Assembly (NCBI RefSeq): GCF_004801395.1
Contig: NZ_SSOA01000015.1
Span: 1-64,000 of the forward strand
Source of the DNA: Gillisella terrae
GTDB taxonomy: Bacteria; Pseudomonadota; Alphaproteobacteria; Rhizobiales; Rhizobiaceae
Length of the DNA stretch: 64,000 nucleotides
Direction: 5' to 3'
Shown here: one piece after another, positions 45,232 to 54,943 of the stretch
Layout: every line of letters begins with the position of its first letter
How positions within the stretch are numbered: the first letter of the stretch is position 1
Notes under the pieces: generated by a model
Seen by the model: the letters and a program-made list of their open reading frames with translations, nothing else
Database searches by the model: none
Told to the model about the DNA's origin: nothing
Made by a program: the position numbers and the translations under genes

Positions 45232-46146
45232 AGAGGAGCCTCCATTTACGTGGGCGATTGGGTCGGGCCCCGGCGGGGCGCGTCCGTATTCATTGCCACA
45301 GTGTGTGGTGAGAATTTGTCCTTCGCAATCCCCCCTCCACAAAACATTCCAACGATAGGAATCATAGAGATTGCCATATGTTTGAGATTATAGTAAAAAA
45401 AATCCTAATATAAGTATTTCTGTCGCTCTGAATTATAAACTTCGTAAATTTGAATTGATAATATCATTAACCTTTCCCAATTGGTAACCTTTGTTATTCA
45501 AAAATTTCCGCCTTGTTCATGGCTTCACATAAATTTGATAGAACTTTCATAGATCGATATCTGGCAGCGAGCAAAGTTCAGACAACTGTTGCATCGCATC
45601 ATTATATTGCGTCGCACATTTAAAATTACCTATGTCTAATATTGTAACAATTTGTGATAACTTCCGCATGCCCGAACACCGCCCCTATGCCAGGCGCGAT
45701 CAGCGAAACCATGCCCCCAAGCCATGCCCTAACAATGCCAAAAACCAAGAAAAGTCCGGCAGGAATCAGCTTTTACGGAAACGGATCAGATCTGTTGCGC
45801 GCGGGAAAACCGATGAATTTCGTCTCCCGTCGTCACACCATCAAAAAGGCAAGGCACCCAAATTAGATAGCAGATTGAGCGTGTTACAATCTGCCGTTTG
45901 CCCTTGGACATTGGTCAGTCTGATATAAAATCCGCAGAGCATCCATTCAAATTCAAGATAAATTGAATCATCTGTGTAACGGTATGGAAAGTCTCTTGCG
46001 CTATGGAAAGCAATCTATGCGCAGAACCACTGAAGAGAACGCTTCAATATTGTAAGACACAGACAAGACCACTATGGTAAAGTGGCCTTGAGGAGAAAGC
46101 GCAAACAATGATTGACAGACGAACATTTTGGGGGAGGCTCTGAACC
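45232..46146. promoter_or_regulatory. Long AT-rich divergent control region exoY/exoX
   Basis: 915 bases without a convincing gene; small open frames here have no family features and poor codon use. The stretch 45360-45660 is strikingly AT-rich against its surroundings. It holds the palindrome ATTGTAACAAT (45641-45651) and several A/T runs. Exopolysaccharide genes in rhizobia are controlled here by regulators such as MucR and the ExoR/ChvI pathway, so this is the expected control hub; individual sites are not assigned. Confidence 0.6.
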
Positions 46147-46434
46147 ATGCATGCGCCTAAAGTCTTCTTCAGTATGATTGGAGCGCTGCTGGTTTTTGCG
46201 GCCACAACTTATTATCTGTCTGGTTCCCTCTCCGACACAATCATCAAAACGATCATTGCTGCCATCGTTGTGCAGGTGGGATATTTTGCGGTGATTGTTT
46301 ATTATGTTGCCAAGGAAGCAAAGGCGAGAAAAGCAGCGCTTGGCAAGCAGGAGCAGCCACGCCCATCGCCGCAGGACGCGAACAAAGCTCCCGGCCTTCC
46401 CGAGACCAATCACACCGTCATTCGCAACGGTTGA
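46147..46434 (+). CDS. exoX: Exopolysaccharide production repressor ExoX
   Basis: Small inner-membrane protein that lowers succinoglycan output post-translationally, probably by acting on ExoY. 95 residues with two membrane helices (about 5-25 and 32-55) and a polar Pro-rich tail, matching ExoX/Psi in length and layout; sequence identity was not computed. Position next to exoY, divergent, is the same as in Sinorhizobium. GGGGGAGG precedes the ATG by about 9 bases. Confidence 0.8.
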   Translation: MHAPKVFFSMIGALLVFAATTYYLSGSLSDTIIKTIIAAIVVQVGYFAVIVYYVAKEAKARKAALGKQEQPRPSPQDANKAPGLPETNHTVIRNG

Positions 46435-46714
46435 GATAATCTGTTTGCACCTTGTCTCTTTTCAGCCAATATAGCCATGTAGGCGTTAGAGCGCACGGAG
46501 CGATTTGCTCCCGTGTGTCTGCCTCGTCTGTTGGGATGTCATAAGTTGGTCGCGATGCAACGCGATAACCCATGAAAATCAACAGAAATGATGCACGTGA
46601 AAATTCGAATTTAACTTTCTCGATCAAGCGAAATTCGCGGGCCTTGATGCGCCCTCAGCTGAAAAGTCACCGATGGGGCCTAAAGCTCAGGAGACCAGAA
46701 TACGGGAGACCGTG

Positions 46715-47728
46715 ATGACGCCCAATTCCACCGTATGCGTTATCATCGCTGCAAAAAATGCGGCAGCGACAATTGCGAGAGCCGTTCGTTCGGCCCTGGC
46801 AGAACAGGCGGTAACAGAGGTTGTCGTTGTTGACGATGGCTCGACGGATACCACAGGCGCAGAGGTTTTATCTGCCGATGACGGCACTGGCCGACTGAAG
46901 CTCATCCGCTTTGACCGCAACCGTGGCCCGGCGGCTGCGCGCAATCATGCCATTGAGGCCTCGACGGCCCCTCTTATCGCCATTCTGGATGCCGACGATT
47001 TCTTTCTTCCCGGCCGCTTCACCCACATTCTGGCCGAGGATCAATGGGATTTCATTGCCGACAACATTGTGTTCGTCAAAGAAGAAAGTGTGGGCCAGAT
47101 CCGCAATGGCGTGCAAAAATTTCAACGGCAGGCGCGGCTGCTGGATCTCGAAGCTTTTATCACCGGCAATATTTCACAGCGCGGCAAACAGCGCGGCGAG
47201 ATCGGTTTTCTCAAACCGGTGATGCGTCGCGAATTTCTCGACCGCCATCACTTGCGCTACAAGGAAGACCTGCGCCTCGGAGAGGATTATGACCTCTATG
47301 CCCGCGCACTGGTGGCCGGTGCCCGCTATAAAGTCATCCATAGCTGCGGCTATGGTGCCGTTGTGCGTCACGATTCCTTAAGCGGCAAGCACAGAACGGA
47401 TGATTTGAAGCGGCTTTACGAGGCCGATCAGGCGATTCTCGCCAGTCATGCTTTGACCAACGCCCAGCGCCGACTTTTGGAGCGCCACGAAAAGCACGTG
47501 CGCGACCGCTATGAATTGCGTCACTTTCTGGATTTGAAAAATCAACGCGGCCCGCTATCCGCGCTGGCCTATGCCGTGAAAAACCCGCTGGCGGTTCCCG
47601 CCATTGTTGGCGGCATTGCCGCTGATAAAACTGCGGCACTTAAGGCAAAGCCTGCGCCCAAACATACCAGCGCACCGGCAACCCTTCGCTATCTTCTGCC
47701 CGCATCGCCAGAAACCGAACGGTCATAA
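46715..47728 (+). CDS. exoU: Glycosyltransferase ExoU
   Basis: GT2-family glucosyltransferase assigned as ExoU, the enzyme adding the sixth glucose to the succinoglycan repeat. 337 residues: GT-A start VCVIIAAKNAAATIARAV, VVVDDGSTD, and the DxD-type AILDADDFF, with an acceptor-side LGEDYDLYARAL. ATG at 46715 has GGGAG six bases upstream; an earlier ATG at 46673 is possible. Assignment among the exo GTs rests on position after exoX. A hairpin ends it. Confidence 0.82.
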   Translation: MTPNSTVCVIIAAKNAAATIARAVRSALAEQAVTEVVVVDDGSTDTTGAEVLSADDGTGRLKLIRFDRNRGPAAARNHAIEASTAPLIAILDADDFFLPGRFTHILAEDQWDFIADNIVFVKEESVGQIRNGVQKFQRQARLLDLEAFITGNISQRGKQRGEIGFLKPVMRREFLDRHHLRYKEDLRLGEDYDLYARALVAGARYKVIHSCGYGAVVRHDSLSGKHRTDDLKRLYEADQAILASHALTNAQRRLLERHEKHVRDRYELRHFLDLKNQRGPLSALAYAVKNPLAVPAIVGGIAADKTAALKAKPAPKHTSAPATLRYLLPASPETERS

Positions 47729-47731
47729 AAA

Positions 47732-47754
47732 TATCCCGCCTTATAGGCGGGATA
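47732..47754 (+). terminator. Terminator hairpin after exoU
   Basis: TATCCCGCCT pairs with AGGCGGGATA around a 3-base loop, four bases past the exoU stop. Confidence 0.7.
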
Positions 47755-47775
47755 CGACATCTGACAAACAACACC

Positions 47776-47881
47776 GACAGCGCCGTGCGCCAAATATGGC
47801 GCACAAAGGACGCTGTAGCACTTTTAAGCTGCTGCATAATTTTCTCCTTAAATCCACTCCGATTTAAGGAATTATGCAGTA
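47776..47881. repeat. Rhizobial intergenic repeat copy between exoU and exoV
   Basis: Contains the hairpin TGCGCC-AAATAT-GGCGCA, the module GCACAAAGGACGCTGTAGCA, then a diverged copy of the CTGCATAATT...CCTTAAATC palindrome also present, in reverse, at 8933-9010. It sits between converging genes and may help terminate exoV. Confidence 0.75.
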
Positions 47882-47883
47882 GC

Positions 47884-48843
47884 TTATGACGTCAGGCCGT
47901 AATCGCGGCGTACGCCTTCAATCACATCCATGAAACGGGCCTTGCGCTCTGCGAGTACCGAATCGCGGCTCAGTTGCGGTGTAGCGCGGCTGGCCTTTTG
48001 GAGACAAAGCATAGAGGGCAGCGCCAAAGAATGCTTGATCAGCCGGCGCAATGGCGTTTGGCGTGGGCCTCGTGCCTCTTGCACAGCGGCCTCATCGACC
48101 ACGCGCGCGTTGGGATTTTCCGGTGCAGGTGCATAGGCTTCAAAGCGCATGCCCCAAAAATTGGCATTCTTCATTTTCGCCTCAGCCCGGCTGGAAATCG
48201 GGATCTGCAAGGGTCGATAGCGCACATCAAGAGTCGAGGCCCAATCATTCCATTTAAAGCTGTTGATGCTGGCTGAGGTGCTGACAGCAACCCACGGCAC
48301 CCGAAACGCATCGGCCAAAATGGCACCATGCATCGATTCGGCGACGATCAATTCGGACTGGGCAATCTGGCGGATCACGGCTTTTGCCTCACCGCAGGGA
48401 TCAATATAGTTGAGGCCTGCCTGAGCGGCAACCGATGGCCACATGCCAACAATGGCCGATTCCCAATGGGGCACAAAGCTCTTCTTATAGCGTTTTGGAA
48501 GGTTTTGAAATTCCGGCATCTCGGCCAGCATCACGGCCGGGTCAATAATACCTTTATCCGGCTCAAGACCAAGCTTTTGCGCCGTCAATGGTCCGCGCAC
48601 ACAGCGGATGTCCCATTCCTGCTTGACGCTCATATCCGGCAGGCTGCCGTATCCGAAGCCGCTGCCGATCACCAGCTTATGCTGGCCTTCGGGCAAAAGA
48701 GCACGGTTTAGAACCGTACCGACCCCGACCAGCAGGGTTTCAGGATGAACATCGCGCAAACCCGGCAGGAGAAAATCCCAAAGCCAAAGATTCAAATCGT
48801 CACCGAAGTTTCCATGGGCGGATTCCCAATAATAAGGCTGCAT
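47884..48843 (-). CDS. exoV: Polysaccharide pyruvyl transferase ExoV
   Basis: Adds the ketal pyruvate from phosphoenolpyruvate to the terminal glucose of the repeat unit. 319 residues, PS_pyruv_trans family: N-terminal WESAHGNFGDDLNLW, middle GSGFGYG and RCVRGPLTAQKLG, and the AESMHGAILADAFRVPW motif. ATG at 48843 follows AAAGGA; nine codons upstream are open but poorer. Starts 57 bases after exoW. Confidence 0.9.
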   Translation of the reverse strand: MQPYYWESAHGNFGDDLNLWLWDFLLPGLRDVHPETLLVGVGTVLNRALLPEGQHKLVIGSGFGYGSLPDMSVKQEWDIRCVRGPLTAQKLGLEPDKGIIDPAVMLAEMPEFQNLPKRYKKSFVPHWESAIVGMWPSVAAQAGLNYIDPCGEAKAVIRQIAQSELIVAESMHGAILADAFRVPWVAVSTSASINSFKWNDWASTLDVRYRPLQIPISSRAEAKMKNANFWGMRFEAYAPAPENPNARVVDEAAVQEARGPRQTPLRRLIKHSLALPSMLCLQKASRATPQLSRDSVLAERKARFMDVIEGVRRDYGLTS

Positions 48844-48900
48844 GACTGGTCCTTTGTGGCGATTGGTCAAAAGAGGGCTGCACGGTAAAGTCTTGGCGTA

Positions 48901-49860
48901 TCAGCGCGAAAACTTACCCACGGCGAGAGAGAAAGCGCTTTGCATCAGGGCCGGATCACGCCGGAACCATCGAAAAAGCACCGAAAACTGAGGCATTTTG
49001 CCTCTTTTGGCCCGACCGGCCTGGCTCCAGAGCGCCTGCTTTCGCGCCACGGTCTTATAATCACGGATTGAAGCAATTTCGGCGGGCCTGTTGGCAAAGC
49101 GACGCTCCAATGTATCAAGCGCCACCCAGGTATTGAATTGTTGCTGGAGAAATTGCGGTGATGCGGCATCAATGCTGTGAAAGATGTTGACGCCCTCGCC
49201 GCGTACGGCACCGGCAGCATCGCATAGAATGACGCGCTTGGCCTCCAGAACACAATCACAGAAAAACAGAACATCTTCTGCCGCCAGCCGCAGCTCGGCT
49301 TCAAAGCGAATGTTCTCAAACAGCGGTCTGCCAATCACCATGCATGACAGATGCAGAAAGCTCCAGTTTTTCAGCATGACACTGGACATCTCAGGCAATT
49401 CAATCACCAAGGGATTGTCTTGCAGCATCGTGTTTTGCTCGGTCTTTTGCAGCTCGGCCATGCCGAAATGATAATAAAAATCATCCCCACCGCGAATAGA
49501 CGCCCAATAGCAATCCGCGCCAAATTGCGTCATGGCCTCGTAGGCATTTTTGAGATGATCAGGCGTCCACTCATCATCCGAATCCAGAAAAGCCGCAAAT
49601 TCACTGGTGGCGGGCACAGCGTCGAGGCCGGTGTTTCTGGCCCCTCCGGGACCACCATTTTTCTGGCGGATCACGTGAATGCGTGAGCGCTGTTCAGCGC
49701 CCAGCGGCTCCAGTTCCAGATCAATCGCGTAGGGGGATTCGTCATCCACCACCACAATGTCAAAGTCCTGAAAACTTTGAGCAAACACCGATTGCAGCGC
49801 CCGGCGCAAAATGCCCGGCTGTTTTTGGTAGAAGGGAATAATAACCGTTATTTTCGCCAT
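48901..49860 (-). CDS. exoW: Glycosyltransferase ExoW
   Basis: GT2 enzyme assigned as ExoW, adding the last (seventh) glucose. 319 residues with ITVIIPFYQKQPGILRRAL, VVVDDESP, GGARNTGLD and the DxD-type FLDSDDEW; the C-terminal third is helical. Order exoT-W-V fits Sinorhizobium apart from one inserted gene upstream. Confidence 0.85.
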   Translation of the reverse strand: MAKITVIIPFYQKQPGILRRALQSVFAQSFQDFDIVVVDDESPYAIDLELEPLGAEQRSRIHVIRQKNGGPGGARNTGLDAVPATSEFAAFLDSDDEWTPDHLKNAYEAMTQFGADCYWASIRGGDDFYYHFGMAELQKTEQNTMLQDNPLVIELPEMSSVMLKNWSFLHLSCMVIGRPLFENIRFEAELRLAAEDVLFFCDCVLEAKRVILCDAAGAVRGEGVNIFHSIDAASPQFLQQQFNTWVALDTLERRFANRPAEIASIRDYKTVARKQALWSQAGRAKRGKMPQFSVLFRWFRRDPALMQSAFSLAVGKFSR

Positions 49861-49896
49861 ATCCGCTCCTGGCCTCTATGAACTGATTTTGAATTG

Positions 49897-50727
49897 TTAT
49901 CCGACATGGGCCGTAGACCGTTTGCGCCCCGGCAAGCCAAATTCCCGGCGCATGGCACTATCCACCACGCGCAATCGCCGCAGATTGTGCACCAGCTTGC
50001 GCACGTCTTTCAGTGTCTCACGACAAAAGATATGGGCGCGCAAAATACTGCCCGATTTGCTGTGGGCACCGGCGTGGCCGATGCGATAGACCGCGCCCCG
50101 AAACGGCAACGGCGAAAGCGGCTTGCCGCGCTCGGCCAGCGCATCGGCAATGCGCTTGTGGCTTCCCAGCATGGATTTGATAAATGCCTCAGAGCAATCT
50201 TCAAAACGTTGCGGCAACTCGTAAAGATCAGAGCGGATAATCAGAGATGTTCCGCAAAAATGGGCAAAATTGTCATAGCCCATCATCATCTGGCCGTCTT
50301 CATTCCAAAGAAAACCGAGGTTGATTTTCCATCCGTTCGCACCGCGATGTTGCGCGACATGTTCCACCAGCCGCGCACTGACAAAATCGTCGTCATCGAC
50401 CACCATGAAATAATCGCTATCGGAGGCTGCCAGCATGCCGGACAGAATGCGCCGCCCCTTGTCCAGCCGCACGGCATCATAGCCGGCTTCCAGATTATCA
50501 CGTTGCAGATCATAATGCGGATTTGGCCCAAAAGTGACGCGCTCTACAAAAAACCGCTCTGGCATCGGCGGCAGGCTTGCCCCTTCGTTTGCAACAATAA
50601 CGCAGCGCCAATCATCATGGGTTTGTGCTGCAATGGACGCAATGGTCTGCGACAGGCGCGCGCACAACGCCCCCCAGTCACGGGCGTTATCCGGGTGTCG
50701 AACGGGAATGATAAAGGTCAACAGCAT
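49897..50727 (-). CDS. Extra GT-A glycosyltransferase between exoT and exoW
   Basis: Nucleotide-sugar glycosyltransferase of GT-A type, 276 residues: FIIPVRHPDNARDW at the start, DxD-like MVVDDDDF (about residue 130) and HFCGTSLIIRSDLYEL in the acceptor region. No counterpart in this place belongs to the Sinorhizobium exo set I know. The ATG at 50727 with GGGTGAG seven bases upstream is preferred to a TTG five codons earlier. Same strand as exoT (88-base gap) and exoW (36-base gap), so it is probably in that operon and could add a further sugar or replace one. Confidence 0.8.
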   Translation of the reverse strand: MLLTFIIPVRHPDNARDWGALCARLSQTIASIAAQTHDDWRCVIVANEGASLPPMPERFFVERVTFGPNPHYDLQRDNLEAGYDAVRLDKGRRILSGMLAASDSDYFMVVDDDDFVSARLVEHVAQHRGANGWKINLGFLWNEDGQMMMGYDNFAHFCGTSLIIRSDLYELPQRFEDCSEAFIKSMLGSHKRIADALAERGKPLSPLPFRGAVYRIGHAGAHSKSGSILRAHIFCRETLKDVRKLVHNLRRLRVVDSAMRREFGLPGRKRSTAHVG

Positions 50728-50815
50728 GATAATCTCACCCAAGTTGGTTGTTTCCGGCTGCCACGCCCCGTGAGAGCTGCGGCATCCTGGCCGGATGCAA
50801 GCGCATAGACAGGTT

Positions 50816-52327
50816 TCATGCGCTTTGGCGACGACGCAGAATTGTCTTGGCCAAAAACATCATCCTGTCACCGCACAACACCGCAATGATTGACAGATAA
50901 ACCACCGCCCCAACGCCGATCTCGATCAGCAGCCGTGCAACCACCGACCAGTCTTGAAGCAGATGCCCCACGCCCAGCACCGCCGCCAGCATGACGAGAT
51001 AGGCCGCCGCAGGCCGCAAAAACTGACCAAAATAGACCGCGATGCTCATATTGATAATGCGCGTCACCATCCACAATGTGATGGGCCAAAGGCAAAGCGT
51101 GCCCAGCATCAGGCCGATGGCGATCACCGTAATGCCGTAGGTGTAGAGGCAGAGCACCGTTGCGATGGTGACGACATTGCGCAGCAGTTGATAGTAGAAC
51201 CACCAGTTTGACTTGCCCTGACTGGTGATCAGGGAGGCCTGAATAACACCGATACCACTCATCAGCCCAATCACGCAAAAGGCACGAACTGGCCAGATGG
51301 CAGGTGCCCAATGATCACCAAACACCAGCGGAATGGCATCATCGGCCACTGCCGCCAGACCCATGAAGGCCGGAAACGAAATCAAAGAGCAGCCAAATGT
51401 AGCCATCAGGAAGGCATCGCGCACCTTCGAGCGGTCATGTTGCAAGGACGACAACAGCACATGGGTGACTGGTGTCAGACCGCCCGCCACAACGCCGTTG
51501 ATCATCTCGAACAAACGGCGTGAGAAATTGTAAAGCCCCAGCGCCGCCGGATTGATCAGAGAGCCAATAATCAGCTGATCAAGGCTCATGGCCGTCAAAA
51601 ACCGATTGGCCGAGGCGAAAAGCCCGTAATGCAGCAGCTCTTTCAGGCTCGCAAGCTTGATGCGAAACCCCGGCAACCAGCCAGCGCCCCAAAAAGCCGC
51701 CGTGCAGCTGGCAATCGGAGCCGCAACCTGGGCAATCGCCAGTGACCAAAGACCAAAACCGGCAAAGATCAAGCTTATGCAAATGGTTCCGGAAATCAGC
51801 GTGGCAATGGCGGTGCGCACGGCCGCCAGATGAAAGGACATGGTGCGTCCAATCAGAGCATTGGGCACAATGGCGGTCATATCGAAAAATATTTTCAAAC
51901 CGACCACCATCACCAAAGCGGTAATGGATTCCTGCCCCAGAGCGTTTGAGATAAACGGCGCGCTGAGCGCCAACACTGCATACAGAATGGCAGCGGACAG
52001 CAGCGCCAGCCAGAACACCGTATCAAGATGACTTTTGCGAATGGTTTGCTGCTGAATCAACGCTTCGCCAAAAGCTGTGGGGCCGATATTGGCCACAAAG
52101 CTGACAACGCTCATGGCCAAGGCCACCAAACCAAAATCATGGGGAGCCAGATAACGCGAGGTGATGATGAACACCGCGCTGTTCAACGCATTGGGAATCA
52201 ACGTATCAAGCGCCGACCAGAACGCGCCGCGCACAGCGGCGCGCGAGCGGTTTTCTGTCAGATGTGCAAACACCACCTCATCGGTATCGGACATTTGCTC
52301 TTGTTCGTCAGGTCGCCAGATTTTCAC
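50816..52327 (-). CDS. exoT: Exopolysaccharide flippase ExoT (Wzx-like)
   Basis: Polysaccharide transporter of the MOP superfamily that flips the lipid-linked octasaccharide to the periplasm. 503 residues with about 12-14 predicted helices; the early motif SRYLAPHDFGLVALAMSVV is typical. Start GTG at 52327 (AGGA eight bases upstream) or ATG at 52294. Divergent from exoH. Confidence 0.88.
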   Translation of the reverse strand: MKIWRPDEQEQMSDTDEVVFAHLTENRSRAAVRGAFWSALDTLIPNALNSAVFIITSRYLAPHDFGLVALAMSVVSFVANIGPTAFGEALIQQQTIRKSHLDTVFWLALLSAAILYAVLALSAPFISNALGQESITALVMVVGLKIFFDMTAIVPNALIGRTMSFHLAAVRTAIATLISGTICISLIFAGFGLWSLAIAQVAAPIASCTAAFWGAGWLPGFRIKLASLKELLHYGLFASANRFLTAMSLDQLIIGSLINPAALGLYNFSRRLFEMINGVVAGGLTPVTHVLLSSLQHDRSKVRDAFLMATFGCSLISFPAFMGLAAVADDAIPLVFGDHWAPAIWPVRAFCVIGLMSGIGVIQASLITSQGKSNWWFYYQLLRNVVTIATVLCLYTYGITVIAIGLMLGTLCLWPITLWMVTRIINMSIAVYFGQFLRPAAAYLVMLAAVLGVGHLLQDWSVVARLLIEIGVGAVVYLSIIAVLCGDRMMFLAKTILRRRQSA

Positions 52328-52966
52328 AGATCAATCCTGTCCAAAGCAACTCACTTCTCATTCAAAGCGGTTCATAATGCTGGTGACTTCACCGCCGCCG
52401 CTGCACACTGAAAATCCGATCGGGGACAATCAATGAGGCGCTTTTCCGTTTCCCATCTCAGTTTACCATGATGGTAATGTTTGAGTGAACTTAGGGGAAT
52501 GGTCGCTCAATTGGCAAGCAAAATTGTTGCACCTGCTCACTTTGAGTTTTTCGGAGCGCCCTTCCCCAACGGCGGCATCAATTGGGCGATATTTTGTCAT
52601 CCATGGCACGAGGCTCGCGTTAAATGCATGGATTAGCGCTTATTTTGCGAAAATTTGCAGAAATATCACCTCTTATTTGCATAGCAGGCTCAAGCCATCA
52701 ATTTTCATTTAAACGATTGAAATCACGGCATATTTGCAGAAAACCGTCGCAGTCATGCCGCTTGCGGTGAAACCAAGGGTGCAGATTTTTATGCAGCTTT
52801 GCGCCGTCCAAGGTGATTTTTTTGCTGCGCTGCCACATTTTTTAGTTCACATTACCACAATGGGAAGGTCGCCCTTGATGCGAAGAGCAGGTGCCTCAAA
52901 TCACCTCGCCGCCGCATCCGCTCTGGGATCGCCCTTGAGACTGTCAGGACAGGAGAGACCCGCATC
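52328..52966. promoter_or_regulatory. Divergent control region exoT/exoH
   Basis: 639 bases without a credible gene. It contains TTACCATGATGGTAA (about 52462-52476), a palindrome followed by TGTTTGAGTGAACT, and a related inverted motif AGTTCACATTACC near 52845. These could be regulator sites. Promoters for the leftward exoT group and the rightward exoH-K-L-A-M-O-N group should lie here. Confidence 0.5.
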
Positions 52967-54094
52967 GTGAAGATCGATCAAGAGTTATCTGCCCGAATCA
53001 ATATTGCACGGCTTTTGCTGATTGCCGGTATTGTCTTCGTGCATGTTCCTTTTGATCCGGAGTCCAATGCCTACCTCGGCCAATATGGTGCATTTGATGG
53101 CATGCGGGTTTTTCTGAACGACGTGCTCTTTCGTATTGGTGTGCCGTGCCTGAGCGCGATTTCCGGTCTTCTGTTGTTTCGCAAGGGGCTTGAGACGCTG
53201 AGTTATCGCAAAATCCTCAAGTCCAAATTGAGCAGCCTGTTTCTGCCCTTTTTGCTCTGGAATGCCGTGTTTCTGGCCGGTATCGCTCTTTTGCAAATCT
53301 GGGATTTCGGGCTCGGCTATTTCCCGGACATGTCGGATACATCCCTGCGGGAGCTGATTAATCTGGTTTTTGCCACAGAAACCATGCCCATAAACCTGCC
53401 TTTGTATTTCCTGCGTGATTTGCTGCTGTGCATTGTCATGGCACCCTTGATCGGCCTGTTGGTCAAGCGCTATCCGATCATCACTTTGTCGCTGCTGTTG
53501 CTCTATGCGGTGCTGCCGGTTCCAAATCTGATTTTCCTGAAGAAATCCATTGTCTTTGGATTTTCAACCGGAGCCGCCATTGCGCTGCATGGCATCAACA
53601 TCAAAAAGCTGGATCGCTTTGCGCTTCCGATGATCTCTGCCATCGGGGTGTGCGCGCTGCTCCTGTTCATTGCCCTCTACAGCAATGGCATGGAGGACAG
53701 GCCTGTCTGGCTTCAATCTTTCGAAAAGCTGGTGGCGGTCATAGGCGGCCTCGGGGCATGGACCATGACCCGGCTGTTGCTGAATACCCGCTTTGGACAG
53801 GCCTTGGTACAGGCACCAAACGGCTTGAGTTTCTGGATATTTTGCACCCACTATCCAATCATGATGATGGCCTGGTTGGTGTGGGGCAAGATCAACATCG
53901 ATTTTTATCCGCTGTTCTATGTGGCAGTCGTTCCACTCACCTTTTCGCTAGCGCTGACCTCGCACTACCTCGTGCAACAGTTTGCCCCACGCCTTTATGC
54001 CGTCACCACAGGACAGCGCACCACGTCTCGATCATCTGCAACAAGCCCCCAAATGACTGAGCGTGCGCGTTTAGTTCTCGGAAAAGGAGACTAA
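52967..54094 (+). CDS. exoH: Succinyltransferase ExoH (acyltransferase 3 family)
   Basis: Membrane acyltransferase adding succinate to the repeat unit; succinylation makes the polymer cleavable by ExoK in Sinorhizobium. 375 residues, about 10 helices, with the family's catalytic-region VFVHVPF near the N-terminus (the His of helix 1). GTG start with GGAGAG about 9 bases upstream. One base separates it from exoK. Other acyl groups cannot be excluded from sequence. Confidence 0.85.
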   Translation: MKIDQELSARINIARLLLIAGIVFVHVPFDPESNAYLGQYGAFDGMRVFLNDVLFRIGVPCLSAISGLLLFRKGLETLSYRKILKSKLSSLFLPFLLWNAVFLAGIALLQIWDFGLGYFPDMSDTSLRELINLVFATETMPINLPLYFLRDLLLCIVMAPLIGLLVKRYPIITLSLLLLYAVLPVPNLIFLKKSIVFGFSTGAAIALHGINIKKLDRFALPMISAIGVCALLLFIALYSNGMEDRPVWLQSFEKLVAVIGGLGAWTMTRLLLNTRFGQALVQAPNGLSFWIFCTHYPIMMMAWLVWGKINIDFYPLFYVAVVPLTFSLALTSHYLVQQFAPRLYAVTTGQRTTSRSSATSPQMTERARLVLGKGD

Positions 54095-54095
54095 T

Positions 54096-54890
54096 ATGAC
54101 CTACACCCCACATTTTCGGAGCATTTCGCGCTCAATCCTCGGCGTCTTCGCCGCCACGATGAGCTTCTCTGTTGCGCACGCCCAGCAGGGTCCGACCGGA
54201 CAATCGTTCGTAGACACCTTCAAGACGCTGGATTCGGCCCGTTGGTATATTTCCGACGGCTGGAACAATGGCGCACATCAGAATTGCACATGGACCAAAA
54301 ACAATATCAAGGTTGAGGATGGTCATCTGCAACTGACCTTCAACAATACACCCCTTAAAGAGCGCAAGTTTTCCTGCGCCGAAATTCAGACCAAACAGCG
54401 GTTTGGCTATGGCACCTATGAAGTGCGCATGAAAGCCGCCGATATTTCCGGTTTGAACTCTGCCTTTTTCAGCTTCATCGGCCCGGTCGATAAATCGCCT
54501 CACGATGAAATCGATTTTGAGATTTTGGGCAAGAACCTGAACGAGGTGCAGGTCAATCAATATATCTCTGCCAAGGGCGACAACGAAAAGCTGGTGCCTG
54601 TGCCGGGGGGTGCCAACAAAGCTTTCAATGACTATGCCTTCGTGTGGGAAAAAGACCGTTTGCGTTTTTACGTCAATGGCAAAATGGTGCAGGACGTCAC
54701 CGATCCGGCCAAGCTTCCCTCCCATAGCCAGAAGATCTTCCTGAGCCTGTGGGGCACCGATACCCTCACCGACTGGATGGGGCCGTTTTCCTACACATCG
54801 CCCCAGACCATGACGGTTGAGCGCGTGGCATTTACGGCCTTGGGCGACAAATGCCAGTTCCCGACCTCGGTTGCCTGCAAGCTGCAATAA
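54096..54890 (+). CDS. exoK: Endo-beta-1,3-1,4-glycanase ExoK (GH16)
   Basis: Secreted glycanase cutting nascent succinoglycan to low-molecular-weight forms. 264 residues: signal peptide (about 1-29, ending AHAQQ), then a GH16 jelly roll with catalytic DEIDFEILG (the two Glu about 6 apart, near residue 150) and the YEVRMKAA, FVWEKDRLRFYVNGK strands. It follows exoH directly. Confidence 0.92.
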   Translation: MTYTPHFRSISRSILGVFAATMSFSVAHAQQGPTGQSFVDTFKTLDSARWYISDGWNNGAHQNCTWTKNNIKVEDGHLQLTFNNTPLKERKFSCAEIQTKQRFGYGTYEVRMKAADISGLNSAFFSFIGPVDKSPHDEIDFEILGKNLNEVQVNQYISAKGDNEKLVPVPGGANKAFNDYAFVWEKDRLRFYVNGKMVQDVTDPAKLPSHSQKIFLSLWGTDTLTDWMGPFSYTSPQTMTVERVAFTALGDKCQFPTSVACKLQ

Positions 54891-54943
54891 GCCATGCCAT
54901 GGGCCTGACGGCCACTCTGCTTCCAAACTGACTTAGAGGATTT

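Noticed and set aside
45632..45928. 98-codon open frame in the exoY-exoX gap
   Set aside because: No family features, odd composition, no ribosome binding site; probably chance in non-coding DNA.
46589..46604. ACGTGAAAA match resembling parS before exoU
   Set aside because: Only half of the palindrome fits; too weak compared with the site at 25503.
52485..52970. Two open frames (75 and 78 codons) before exoH
   Set aside because: Non-ATG starts, no recognisable motifs and the second runs over the exoH start; judged non-coding.
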